From: Acinetobacter tandoii DSM 14970 = CIP 107469 | Lineage (GTDB): Bacteria; Pseudomonadota; Gammaproteobacteria; Pseudomonadales; Moraxellaceae | Direction of reading: 5' to 3' | Length of the DNA: 55,352 nucleotides | Assembly: GCF_000400735.1 (NCBI RefSeq) | Contig: NZ_KE007365.1 | Coordinates: forward strand, 1-55,352 | Shown here: piece by piece, positions 1 through 8,536 of the stretch | Position numbering within the stretch: the first letter of the stretch is position 1 | How the letters are laid out: each line of letters opens with the position of its first letter | Translations under genes and position numbers: made by a program | Notes under the pieces: model-generated | Seen by the model: only the letters and a program-made list of their open reading frames with translations | Database searches by the model: none | Told to the model about the DNA's origin: nothing

Positions 1-258
1 TGCTTTATTCTAAACACCAAATCTGGCTCATCAATTTTCTGACATTAATTTCTCAAATAAACTTCGAGTAATTTCTACCATCAATCAATGAAAATAATTT
101 CGATCAATCAATCAGTAAAAATCCACACAAGTTGTTCTTCATAATCTCTTAATGATCTATCTAATACCTCGTCAGTATTAGATGCTGGACTCAATAAACT
201 CAACAACTCAGTGCTTCGCACTTCGTTCATTTCCATCTATCTCGTCGGTATGGGGTGC
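1..258 (-). other. rRNA operon leader (transcribed leftward), gene-free
   Basis: No plausible protein gene is present. Read on the minus strand, the stretch follows a strong rRNA-like promoter. It contains the run AACAACTTGTGTGGATTTTT (about 123-142) and repeated GATTGATTGAT-like units, which I recall from Acinetobacter 16S leaders and spacers. A small hairpin with AGTGC/GCACT arms lies near 210-222. I infer that the 16S rRNA gene starts just left of the window. The rRNA gene itself is not visible, so this rests on the promoter type and remembered leader similarity. Confidence 0.6.
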
Positions 259-286
259 ATTCTATACGGTTTTATTTTCAGTGCAA
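259..286 (-). promoter_or_regulatory. rRNA-type promoter (P1-like)
   Basis: On the minus strand a -35 box TTGCAC (281-286) is separated by 16 bp from a -10 box TAGAAT (259-264). It is followed directly by a GC-rich discriminator GCACCCC. Upstream of the -35 (about 287-320) the DNA is almost all A/T, like an UP element. A GC-rich discriminator after a strong -10 is the mark of stringently controlled rRNA promoters. Transcription would run toward position 1. Confidence 0.65.
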
Positions 287-400
287 GCCTATTTTATAAA
301 TAATTATAGAATATGCCATTAAGCGATCAATATTTATCCCAATTGAGCATTTATAGCACTAAATTTAAAGTCTGAGTACACTTTTTATAGGTTTTGATAC

Positions 401-441
401 ACAAAAAACTTAGTCCATAATACGTGTACTAAGTTTTTTGT
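401..441 (-). terminator. Terminator after the DUF2057 gene (bidirectional)
   Basis: A perfect 14-bp inverted repeat (401-414 and 428-441) with a 13-nt loop has A-tracts and T-tracts built into the stem ends, so it can act in both directions. It lies 14 nt past the stop of the minus-strand gene that follows and shields it from the rRNA promoter region. Confidence 0.8.
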
Positions 442-454
442 GTTGCGGTGTGAT

Positions 455-1126
455 CTAGTTTGCTTGTGTAGCGAGCCAACTCATAAATTTTTGACGTTCT
501 GTTTTATCCGCTTTCTTCCATAACTCAATTAATTGTTGATCTACAGCTATAGCATTTGATTTTGTATTTGTAGCAATTTGTTGAGTCGAAGATTGTGGGT
601 TTGTCACAGTTTGTGTATATACGGCTGGTGGCTGATTAGCAGGCGTAGCATTTTTTTGTGTTAAATCTAAAGCCCCTCCAAACATGCTTCGACTTAACCA
701 TGGTTTTTGTTCTGTATTCGCACCAGTTTGCTGAACTAATACTTGCTGTTTTTTGTCAAAAAGTGCAATTGTCGGTTGCTGCGCATATTTTTTTGCATCT
801 TCAAACGTTTTTGGAGCATTGATTAAAGCTAATTTATAGGTTTCATTATCTTGAAGGCTTGGTGTTTTCAAAGTAACAACACCTGATTTTACGATATCGT
901 GCTCACCAGACATATGTTCAAAGTATTGAATGTAACGAACACTAATGTCTGAGCTGCCTGCATCTAATTTATAGACGTTATTTTCTGAACGAAATAAACC
1001 TGTATTCACTTCTTGATCGTTTACCGCAAGGATCTTAATTTCTTCTGGTGCTGTAATTGTAACCGCTGAAAATACTGAACTACTTACTATTAATGCCGCT
1101 GTAGCAAATGTTAAACGTAAAGCCAT
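455..1126 (-). CDS. DUF2057 (YccT/CsgI-like) exported protein
   Basis: The protein is 223 residues from the chosen ATG, which has a clear AGAGAAGG ribosome site. An upstream in-frame extension of 30 residues exists but has no such site. Residues 1-20 form a signal peptide ending ...SSVFSA. The mature part begins with an ITAPEEIKILAVNDQEV stretch, typical of DUF2057, a family of periplasmic proteins including E. coli YccT (CsgI, linked to curli control). The C-terminal half is rich in Gln, Thr and Asn and ends in an LWKKADKTERQKFMSWL helix. It is single-gene, with its own terminator. The molecular role in this genus is not known. Confidence 0.75.
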   Translation of the reverse strand: MALRLTFATAALIVSSSVFSAVTITAPEEIKILAVNDQEVNTGLFRSENNVYKLDAGSSDISVRYIQYFEHMSGEHDIVKSGVVTLKTPSLQDNETYKLALINAPKTFEDAKKYAQQPTIALFDKKQQVLVQQTGANTEQKPWLSRSMFGGALDLTQKNATPANQPPAVYTQTVTNPQSSTQQIATNTKSNAIAVDQQLIELWKKADKTERQKFMSWLATQAN

Positions 1127-1377
1127 TTTGCCTTCTCTTGATTCATTGTTAAATTTTAGTTGCACTATGCAAGTTATAAATGACAATTTTATGACAAAGT
1201 CATTTTTGAAATGCAATCGTTTTCTTGAACTTATTTTTATATGCTTTACACAATAGAAGATATTGGCATTTGGTCGAGAGAACGTTTATTTCACTAAATT
1301 TCTGTATACGTGATTATTGTTATTGGAACATTTTGTGATACCGCAACCATCAATATAGATAGTTGCGGCTAAGACAT

Positions 1378-1971
1378 TTAGTTAAATGTTTTAAAACGAA
1401 TATTATCTTCTAGATATGTTTTTTCGCCAGCAGGAGCTTCGATTGAACCTAATACTAATTGGGCGCGTAGTTTCCAATTGCTTGGAATGTCAAAAGTTGC
1501 CGCAACTTCAGCATCAACCACTGGGTTATAGTGTTGTAAAGATGCCCCAATGTTATGTTCAGCCAATATTGTCCAAACTGCATATTGGGCGATTGCTGAT
1601 GAATGCTCCGACCATACTGGAAAGTTATCTGCATAGAGAGCAAATTGCTCTTGCAAGGATTTAACGACATCTTGGTCTTCATAAAAAAGAACCGTAGCAT
1701 AACCTGCTGAGAAGCTATCTATTTTTTTACTCGTATTCTCAAAAGCTTCCGCTGGAACCATTTTACGCAAAGTTTCACGTACAATTTCCCAGAAATTATA
1801 ATGTGATTGACCAAATAAGCTAACAACACGTGAGGTTTGAGAGTTAAATGCAGAAGGACTTTCACGTACAGCATCTTTAATAAGCTGTTCAACTTCAGTT
1901 TGTTGCAGATTTACATTTTTTCCGATTGCATAAATTGTACGGCGTTTTTTCATATGCTCTAAGAATGCCAT
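1378..1971 (-). CDS. Nitroreductase-family protein, copy 1
   Basis: 197 residues from an ATG preceded by GAGGAAAT; an in-frame extension upstream is unlikely to be translated. The RRTIYAIGKNV start, the SPSAFNSQTSRVV block and the C-terminal GASLQHYNPVVD...W(K)LRAQLVLGS region are those of the nitroreductase/oxidoreductase group that includes yeast HBN1 and bacterial YdgI-type enzymes. These are FMN-binding homodimers that use NAD(P)H. The physiological substrate is unknown. It lies 180 bp downstream of a related gene on the same strand. Confidence 0.8.
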   Translation of the reverse strand: MAFLEHMKKRRTIYAIGKNVNLQQTEVEQLIKDAVRESPSAFNSQTSRVVSLFGQSHYNFWEIVRETLRKMVPAEAFENTSKKIDSFSAGYATVLFYEDQDVVKSLQEQFALYADNFPVWSEHSSAIAQYAVWTILAEHNIGASLQHYNPVVDAEVAATFDIPSNWKLRAQLVLGSIEAPAGEKTYLEDNIRFKTFN

Positions 1972-2151
1972 TATTATTTCCTCATTCATTGGTTCGTTAA
2001 ATAGAGATTTATATCTCAATTGACTTAGGAATATCATAAGTCCTTTGTAAATTATATAAAGACCTATGGCTGTGACAGTCTGTCTTATATTTAGAACGTT
2101 CAAAGCATAACAAAATTTGCTTCATTAAAGCCTAAACGGAATTGTCACTCT

Positions 2152-2838
2152 TTATTTAAAAACTAAAAATTCTGCTTCTTTATTCATAGCTTTTACATGC
2201 TCAGCTTCTTGTTCAACAGAACCAAATACCAATTGGGTTTGAAGTTTCCATTTTGTACTTATTTTTAAGTATTGTGCGACTTTGTAATCAATTGATGGGT
2301 TGTAATAATTAAAGTTTGCTCCTATTCCTATTTCTGCCAAAGCCATCCAAACCGCATACTGCGCCATTCCTGAACTCTGTTGTGACCACAATGGCACTTC
2401 TGCCGAGTTTAAAGGGGAGTTCTTTTTCAAGTTTTCAATGACTGTTTGATCTTCAAAAAATAAAACCGTCCCATACGCCGAGCTACATTTTTGAATTTTG
2501 GTTGCCGTTGCAGAGAATAAATGTTCAGGTATTTGAGTTTTTTGAATCTCTTGCACTAAATGCCAGAAATCCTTATGTGCTTTGGAAAATAAAATAACGA
2601 TACGTGTAGTTTTCATATTCAATGCAGATGGACAATTTAGAACCGTCGCCTGAATTAAATCGGTTAAGTATGCTTGATCATGTACTACGCGCTTGCCTAA
2701 TTGTTGTATACAGCGACGTTGTTGTAATTGTAGTAGATAACTAGACTCTCTTGAATCCGTTTCATTTTTTCTATTAAAAATTAAGTCTGTTGTAATTTCA
2801 GTCGTTAGCATTTGGCTAAGTTTATCTAATAGTGCCAT
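2152..2838 (-). CDS. Nitroreductase-family protein, copy 2 (diverged paralogue)
   Basis: 228 residues, with a GGGGTAA ribosome site before the ATG. It aligns along its length with the neighbouring nitroreductase: QQRRCIQQLGKRV matches KKRRTIYAIGKNV, NCPSALNMKTTRIV matches ESPSAFNSQTSRVV, and GIGANFNYYNPSID matches NIGASLQHYNPVVD. The N-terminus is about 30 residues longer. The pair looks like an old tandem duplication, since many surface positions differ. FMN binding and NAD(P)H-dependent reduction are inferred from the family. The substrate is unknown. Confidence 0.75.
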   Translation of the reverse strand: MALLDKLSQMLTTEITTDLIFNRKNETDSRESSYLLQLQQRRCIQQLGKRVVHDQAYLTDLIQATVLNCPSALNMKTTRIVILFSKAHKDFWHLVQEIQKTQIPEHLFSATATKIQKCSSAYGTVLFFEDQTVIENLKKNSPLNSAEVPLWSQQSSGMAQYAVWMALAEIGIGANFNYYNPSIDYKVAQYLKISTKWKLQTQLVFGSVEQEAEHVKAMNKEAEFLVFK

Positions 2839-2960
2839 TGATTACCCCATAAAACCGAATATACATATTTTTTGTAAGGATTTTATTTTAACGCTAAATT
2901 TTCGGGAAAAACCTATTTATCGCAAATAAACTGTTCTCTTTTAAATCAAATAGATACCCT

Positions 2961-2994
2961 AAAAAAGACAAACTCCGCATTTTGCGGAGTTTGT
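2961..2994 (-). terminator. ftsY terminator
   Basis: A 12-bp perfect stem (2968-2979 with 2983-2994) around a TTT loop is followed on the minus strand by TCTTTTTT. It lies 17 bp beyond the ftsY stop codon. Confidence 0.85.
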
Positions 2995-3011
2995 GTGAAA
3001 TACACTACTTT

Positions 3012-4115
3012 TTATTTTTCTGTTTCAAACAATGCAGCTACAAATGATTTTGCAGAGAATGGTCGTAAATCATCAATTTTTTCACCGACACCAATAAAGC
3101 GAATTGGAACATGTGTACGACTTGCAATATTAAATAGAACTCCGCCTTTTGCTGTTCCATCTAATTTAGTGATCGTAATACCTGTAAGACCAACAGCCTC
3201 ATCAAACAACTCGACTTGGTTAATCGCATTCTGGCCCGTGCCAGCATCGACCACTAACATAATTTCATGTGGCGCTGTAGCATCAATTTTTTGCATAACA
3301 CGTTTAACTTTCGTCAACTCTTGCATTAAATGACTTTTGTTATGTAAACGCCCAGCCGTATCAGCAATTAAAACATCTACACCTTTTGCACGTGCACTTT
3401 CAAAAGCATCAAAAATAACAGAGGCACTATCTGCTCCATGACCTTGGGCAACGACAGCGATGTTGTTACGCTCCCCCCAAATTTGTAATTGCTCTGTTGC
3501 TGCTGCACGGAAAGTATCCCCTGCTGCAAGCATGACTTTCTTACCCTCACCTTGCAAACGCTTAGCCAATTTACCAATAGTGGTGGTTTTACCTACACCA
3601 TTTACGCCCACAACCAAAATTACAAATGGATTTTTATTTGGATCAATATGTAAGGGCTTAACACGTGGAGCCAACAAACTTACCAATTCTTCCTGTAATG
3701 CTTTATACAAAGAATGTGAGTAAATTAAATCACCACGCGCAGTACGCTCTGTTAAATTCGCGATAATTGTTTTGGTCGCATCTACACCAATATCTGCAAC
3801 TAAAAGCTGCTCTTCAACTTCTTCGAGTAGTTCGTCATCAATTTCTTTACCGCCGATCAAAATATTGACCATACCATCAGCAAAGTTTTTACGGGTTTTG
3901 GTTAACCCTTCTTTCATTCGGCTAAAAAAGCCGCCTGTTGGCTTTTCGGTAGTTTGCTCATCAGAATCTTTTTGAACTGGTGTAACAATTTCTTCAGCTT
4001 TTGGCGTCTCAATAATAGGCACATTTACCGCAGGTAAACTTGGTAAAGTTACATCATCATCCCCAATATCAGCATCAATCAAGAATTTATTTTGCCCAGT
4101 AGATTGTTGTTGCAT
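3012..4115 (-). CDS. ftsY: Signal recognition particle receptor FtsY
   Basis: FtsY is the membrane-associated SRP GTPase that delivers ribosomes translating membrane proteins to the translocon. The protein is 367 residues from an ATG with an AAAGGA ribosome site. It has an acidic A region (about 1-60), the SRP54 N domain (about 65-150) and the G domain, with G1 GVNGVGKTTT (170-179), DTAGR (252-256) and TKLDG (316-320). The acidic region is short compared with E. coli FtsY (497 residues). The ftsE and ftsX genes, which follow ftsY in many gammaproteobacteria, are not downstream here. The divergent neighbour is the M16 peptidase pair, an arrangement also known near ftsY in Pseudomonas. Confidence 0.96.
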   Translation of the reverse strand: MQQQSTGQNKFLIDADIGDDDVTLPSLPAVNVPIIETPKAEEIVTPVQKDSDEQTTEKPTGGFFSRMKEGLTKTRKNFADGMVNILIGGKEIDDELLEEVEEQLLVADIGVDATKTIIANLTERTARGDLIYSHSLYKALQEELVSLLAPRVKPLHIDPNKNPFVILVVGVNGVGKTTTIGKLAKRLQGEGKKVMLAAGDTFRAAATEQLQIWGERNNIAVVAQGHGADSASVIFDAFESARAKGVDVLIADTAGRLHNKSHLMQELTKVKRVMQKIDATAPHEIMLVVDAGTGQNAINQVELFDEAVGLTGITITKLDGTAKGGVLFNIASRTHVPIRFIGVGEKIDDLRPFSAKSFVAALFETEK

Positions 4116-4292
4116 GCCGAATCCTTTGAAAAGCAGCGTGTTAAAAGTTAATAATTTTAGCATAAAAGATAAGGATTTTCTTTATCTTGCCGTAGCCTGT
4201 AAATCAGCTACAAAAAGCTACACCCTTGTCTTGCTTTTATACGTAATTTTCTTAAAAATGAATGTAAATACCAAGGCCTGTGAGTTCCTTAA

Positions 4293-5675
4293 GTGTTTGG
4301 CAAAAATAATAATAAGCACCTAGAAAAACCTTCTATATTCGCAGGTATATTACTTTTTATTTGTCCAATTTATTATTCTCCCGTTTACGCAAAACCCGAA
4401 AACAATCTGACTCATTCAATCTCAAAATATACTTTAGACAATGGCCTGAAAGTAATAATTCGTGAAGACCATCGTTCACCTATGGTCATGACACAAATTT
4501 GGTATGCCGTTGGCAGTAGTGATGAATCAGGAAATCAGCTTGGTATTTCACACGCTTTAGAACATATGATGTTTAAAGGCACAACCCGAGTACCTAATGA
4601 TGAATTTACCCGCCTAAGCCGTCTCTACGGTGGCAGCGTGAACGCAGCAACTTTTACCAACTACACCAATTATTATCAGCTCTACCAAAAAGATTTTTTA
4701 GCTTTAGCATTGGAAGTAGAAGCTGATCGGATGAGTAATTTACTGCTCAGACAACAAGATTTTGATACTGAAATTAAAGTCGTCATGGAAGAGCGACGTC
4801 AAAGAACCGATGATAATCCACGTGCCCTTGCATCGGAACGGTTTAGATGGATTTCTTATCCAACCAGTCATTATAGACAGCCTGTAATTGGCTATATGAA
4901 AAATCTCAACACTTTACAATTAAATGATCTCAAAAAATGGTATGAAGACTGGTACGCTCCCAATAATGCTATTTTAGTTATTGTTGGTGATATAGATACA
5001 AAACAAACGCTTCATCAAGTAAAACAATACTTTTCTTCAATTCCAGCAAAGACACTCCCCCAAAGAAATGATGTTCAAGAACATACAAATATTGGCTATC
5101 GCTACATGGAGGTTAAACTTCCCGTACAAGTGCCAAATCTCTTTTTCGCTTGGAATGTTCACTCCTTAGCCACTGCGCAAAATCCACAAGATGTCTATGC
5201 GTTGGTGATGATCAAAAATATATTGGATAGCGGAATAACTACACGTCTACAAAATAATTTAGTCCGTAAACAGAAGTTAGCAACATCGGTTAGTGTATCT
5301 TATGATCCATATAATCGTGGCGATAGTCTGTTTAGTGTTACAGCTCTACCTGTTGAAGGAATTTCACTTGAGGAGATTGAAAAAGCCTTATTGGCTGAAA
5401 TTGAAAATCTTAAAAACACCCCAGTCTCTAATGATGAACTGAATCGTGTAGTGACACGATATATTGCCGATTTTATTTATAGTCAAGATGATATAGCTGG
5501 ACAAGCCCGAATGATTGGAACATTGGAGGTGAATGGATTGAGCTATCAATTAATCGATCAATTACAACAACACTATGAATCAGTTACCCCCGAAGATATT
5601 CAACGCGTAGCGAATACTTATTTCAACCAAAACAATCTAAGCAACATGCATATTCTCCCTGATCAGAAAAAATAA
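4293..5675 (+). CDS. Exported M16-family zinc peptidase (catalytic member)
   Basis: 460 residues, beginning with GTG directly after an in-frame TAA, so no earlier start is possible. A strong ribosome site is not visible. A signal peptide covers about residues 10-33 (hydrophobic FAGILLFICPIYYSP, cut near VYA). The inverted zinc motif HALEH is at 87-91, and the third ligand is probably Glu167 in MEER. M16 proteins are clam-shell metallopeptidases that digest peptides. This one carries the active half of what is usually a two-part enzyme. It is followed 15 bp later by a second M16 protein lacking the zinc site, and the two probably form a periplasmic heterodimer. Confidence 0.88.
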   Translation: MFGKNNNKHLEKPSIFAGILLFICPIYYSPVYAKPENNLTHSISKYTLDNGLKVIIREDHRSPMVMTQIWYAVGSSDESGNQLGISHALEHMMFKGTTRVPNDEFTRLSRLYGGSVNAATFTNYTNYYQLYQKDFLALALEVEADRMSNLLLRQQDFDTEIKVVMEERRQRTDDNPRALASERFRWISYPTSHYRQPVIGYMKNLNTLQLNDLKKWYEDWYAPNNAILVIVGDIDTKQTLHQVKQYFSSIPAKTLPQRNDVQEHTNIGYRYMEVKLPVQVPNLFFAWNVHSLATAQNPQDVYALVMIKNILDSGITTRLQNNLVRKQKLATSVSVSYDPYNRGDSLFSVTALPVEGISLEEIEKALLAEIENLKNTPVSNDELNRVVTRYIADFIYSQDDIAGQARMIGTLEVNGLSYQLIDQLQQHYESVTPEDIQRVANTYFNQNNLSNMHILPDQKK

Positions 5676-5690
5676 CCAATGGAGAAGAAA

Positions 5691-7277
5691 ATGTGGAAAT
5701 TTCATTTATGTATTATCAGCTCTTTTTTATGTTTACCTGCTAGTTTTGCCGAGGCTCTACCAAACACGCAATCAACAAATGAGTTCAAATCAATGACTCA
5801 GCTACAAAGCCTCAAAAATATTCAGGAAAATCCACATCAAACCGCACCTTTCGTACATGAACTGAATAATCGCTTTCATGTTCGATCACTGTTTGTAGAA
5901 TCTCCAACTCTACCCATGGTGGATATTCAACTGACATTTAATGCAGGTTCAGCACGTGACTCGGAAATAGGATCTAATCTTTATGGTTTGTCCAACATGG
6001 TGGCACAGCTAATAGATGAAGGAACCAGCAACTATACGGCGGAAGAAATTATTTCTACTTTCGAAAGTGTTGGAGCAAAATTCAGCGTAGCGTCATATCG
6101 AGATATGTTTATTATCAAATTAAGAACCTTATCTGACCCTGAAAAGTTACAACCCGCAGTGGCAATGATGCTTGACATGTTGAATCATTCAACCTTTCAA
6201 ACGCCAAGTATTGATTTGATGCTCAGTAATAGAGCAGTGGGGCAAAAACAATTAAAAGAAAACCCAGAGCGTATGAAAAATATTGTTTTTTATCGCACTT
6301 TATATGGGAAACACCCTTATGCCGAACCGATTACAGGAACTCAAGCCAGCATTAAACGCATTACGCCTGAAAATTTGATCGAGTTCCGCAAGCGTTTTTT
6401 AGTACGTAATAATTTGAACATTGCAATTACTGGACAATTAAATCCGAAGGAAGCATTAAAACTGTCTGAAAAAATAGCCAAGCAATTACCCGCAGGAAAC
6501 GAGGCCGATCCCCTTCCAGCCCCCAATATTCGTACAGATTTTAACATTCGGCATATCCCTTATGCTTCAAGCCAAGCACATATTATTATGGGTGCAATTG
6601 GAACGACTCGTGATGATCCTGATTATTTAGCGCTACTACTTGCCAATCGTATATTCGGCACAGGTGGATTCAATTCTATATTAAGCCAAGAACTACGTGT
6701 AAAACGCGGACTAACCTATGGTGCTTATAGTAATTTTAGTTTTATGCAAGTCGCTGGTCCTTTTAGCTTAGGCTATTCTACCGAGCAAGATCATTTGTTA
6801 GAAAGCATTCAAATTGCACATCAAGCCTTAGTCAATTTCATCCATACTCCGATTGATAAACAACAGCTTGAACAAGCAAAATTGGGCATGATACGAGCTT
6901 TTCCAAATCACTATAGTAGCAATGCCGCGATTAATGCTCAGTTAGGTGCTATTGGTTTTTATCATTTACCTGCGAATTATTTAGACTACTACACTGAAGA
7001 ATTAAGTAAAGTTACCGCTACTCAAGTACAAAGTGCTATTCAAAAGCATTTACATCCAGATCGATTAACGATCATTATTTTTAGCAAAAAATTAGATAAA
7101 TCTGCCTTAGAGCAAATTCTACAAAATAATCTAAATACCAATGAAAAACTCATTCCAAACGAAGCAGCACGACCAAAATTCAACGAAGCGTCTCATCCGC
7201 CAAAGGAGGAAGCTCCTGCGCCCGATTTTTCTCCGCATGATACGCCCGCATCAGTTTTAGATAATGACCTATGGTGA
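5691..7277 (+). CDS. Exported M16-family protein, non-catalytic partner
   Basis: 528 residues from the ATG preceded by GGAGAAG. An ATG 12 bp earlier has no ribosome site. The signal peptide is WKFHLCIISSFLCLPASFA. The HxxEH motif is absent: the matching region reads GLSNMVAQLIDEG. The RGLTYGAYSNF stretch keeps the Arg/Tyr pair that M16 proteins use to hold substrate. This is the usual division of labour in two-gene M16 systems, where one subunit has the zinc and the other the R/Y site. A Pro/Ala-rich tail (about the last 40 residues) is extra. Its 3' end overlaps a minus-strand gene by 98 bp. Confidence 0.85.
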   Translation: MWKFHLCIISSFLCLPASFAEALPNTQSTNEFKSMTQLQSLKNIQENPHQTAPFVHELNNRFHVRSLFVESPTLPMVDIQLTFNAGSARDSEIGSNLYGLSNMVAQLIDEGTSNYTAEEIISTFESVGAKFSVASYRDMFIIKLRTLSDPEKLQPAVAMMLDMLNHSTFQTPSIDLMLSNRAVGQKQLKENPERMKNIVFYRTLYGKHPYAEPITGTQASIKRITPENLIEFRKRFLVRNNLNIAITGQLNPKEALKLSEKIAKQLPAGNEADPLPAPNIRTDFNIRHIPYASSQAHIIMGAIGTTRDDPDYLALLLANRIFGTGGFNSILSQELRVKRGLTYGAYSNFSFMQVAGPFSLGYSTEQDHLLESIQIAHQALVNFIHTPIDKQQLEQAKLGMIRAFPNHYSSNAAINAQLGAIGFYHLPANYLDYYTEELSKVTATQVQSAIQKHLHPDRLTIIIFSKKLDKSALEQILQNNLNTNEKLIPNEAARPKFNEASHPPKEEAPAPDFSPHDTPASVLDNDLW

Positions 7278-7506
7278 TCTGATGCTTATACAAAAGCTGA
7301 TCTGCCATATCTTGAGTAGAAGGATAATATGCTTGCCGAGATAACTGCTTGATTTGATGATATTGCTCTGGTGTAACAGGTCTAAATAATGCAAAAGTGG
7401 CCAAAAAAAGAATTGCCCCAATAATCAGCAAGACCAAGAAATAATATAAATTCTCTAATTTGAATTGATTAAAAAAATGAATAATTTTTTGCTTTGCACT
7501 ATGCAT
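7180..7506 (-). CDS. Small single-pass membrane protein, unknown function
   Basis: 108 residues with a GAGGTAG ribosome site 5' of the ATG. A basic N-terminus (KQKIIHFFNQFK) precedes one strong transmembrane helix (about 21-41, YYFLVLLIIGAILFLATFALF). A soluble tail follows, with QITIGHYLKLMRAYHAEKN. The last 32 codons overlap the convergent M16 gene. I do not recognise a named family. The gene upstream on the same strand is also a small membrane protein and carries a similar I-x-x-G-x-Y motif. Confidence 0.6.
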   Translation of the reverse strand: MHSAKQKIIHFFNQFKLENLYYFLVLLIIGAILFLATFALFRPVTPEQYHQIKQLSRQAYYPSTQDMADQLLYKHQITIGHYLKLMRAYHAEKNRAQELPPLADETLR

Positions 7507-7609
7507 ACACTACCTCGAATGAGTAGGTAGTGTAGGTTGACAACAATAGAATCTCAAGTTTATTTGCCCAGTCTTAACCTCAACTGGCTAAAAATGGGCA
7601 AATTCTGTC

Positions 7610-7972
7610 TTAAGCACTGGTAATATTACGGACTACAGCAAAATAAAGGATAAAAGCAATTAACGCTAATGCCAGTACAATGGTAAATACGCCTACACCA
7701 TGTTCTGCATCTGCAGGATGTAAGTCCTCATCATCAGCAATTCTACGCAGCTCCCCATCATACATTTTATAAAATTCAACTCGCTGTTGCGGCTCTAATG
7801 TTCGTGTAAAATCATAAACACGTTTACGTTGAGCTAAACAATATTCCCCCAAATGAATCTCATTATGAAAAACAGCTTCATCTAACTGTTGACGATGATA
7901 ATGAGCCAATTCAATAATTTTTTCCGCATTGAGTGGCAAATCAAAAGTAAAACCATCTATTGTATTTGTCAT
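7610..7972 (-). CDS. Small tail-anchored membrane protein, unknown function
   Basis: 120 residues with an excellent AAGGAG ribosome site. The first 85 residues are charged and helical (IIELAHYHRQQLDEAVFHNEIHLGEY...). They are followed by a C-terminal transmembrane helix (about 95-113, FTIVLALALIAFILYFAVV). This suggests a protein anchored by its C-terminus with the bulk in the cytoplasm. It sits 103 bp upstream of the other small membrane protein on the same strand and probably shares its transcript. No family name is recognised. Confidence 0.6.
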   Translation of the reverse strand: MTNTIDGFTFDLPLNAEKIIELAHYHRQQLDEAVFHNEIHLGEYCLAQRKRVYDFTRTLEPQQRVEFYKMYDGELRRIADDEDLHPADAEHGVGVFTIVLALALIAFILYFAVVRNITSA

Positions 7973-8191
7973 ATTATTCTCCTTTTAATTACAGTATCCT
8001 GTAGTTCCATCTTAATAAAAAAACTTTTTGACTATTGTTTAATCATGTAACTTGAATTTATTTAGACTACCCCCATATCTTATTTGACTTTTCACTTAAT
8101 CTGTAATATTAGTTTAATAATACTTAGTTAAATTAGTATGAAGACTATAAAAGTCGAGCTGTGCAATCATAATTACAATAAGGAGTTATCT

Positions 8192-8425
8192 ATGATTCAA
8201 CAAATTTCTCATCATGAGTTAGAACATGTGTATGCTAATGCGGTAAACACAATTCAATCGCAAATGAACTTTTCAGAAGCAGTTTTACAGTTGGAAGATG
8301 CTGCCCGTGCAGGTCATGGTAAAGCAGCAATGTTTTTAGCTGAACTTTATTACCAAGGTTTTCGTGTAGAACGTGATTCTCTTAAAGCTCAGTACTGGCA
8401 GAAAATGGCCACAATGCAAGCATAA
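8192..8425 (+). CDS. Small Sel1-repeat-like protein
   Basis: 77 residues from the ATG with an AAGGAG site 7 bp upstream; an extension of 18 residues upstream lacks such a site. Residues about 40-75 (AVLQLEDAARAGHGKAAMFLAELYYQGFRVERDSLKAQYWQKMA) fit one Sel1/TPR-like repeat: A..L..AA..G...A...La.lY..G..v..D...A..W...A. There is no signal peptide. It probably mediates a protein contact; the partner is unknown. It has its own terminator. Confidence 0.7.
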   Translation: MIQQISHHELEHVYANAVNTIQSQMNFSEAVLQLEDAARAGHGKAAMFLAELYYQGFRVERDSLKAQYWQKMATMQA

Positions 8426-8427
8426 TG

Positions 8428-8455
8428 AAACGTCACTTAGGTGGCGTTTTTTTTG
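8428..8455 (+). terminator. Terminator of the Sel1-like gene
   Basis: The stem AACGTCAC/GTGGCGTT (8429-8436 and 8441-8448, with one G-T pair) has a TTAG loop and is followed by eight T residues. It begins a few bases after the stop codon. Confidence 0.85.
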
Positions 8456-8536
8456 GGCTTTATTTAAAAAAATATTTACTTACGATTTTTCGCAAAGCTT
8501 ACACTGAAATTTAACATGATATTTTTACAATAACCC

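Noticed and set aside
4116..4292. Possible N-terminal extension of the first M16 protein
   Set aside because: An in-frame TAA at 4290 directly precedes the GTG, so no extension is possible.
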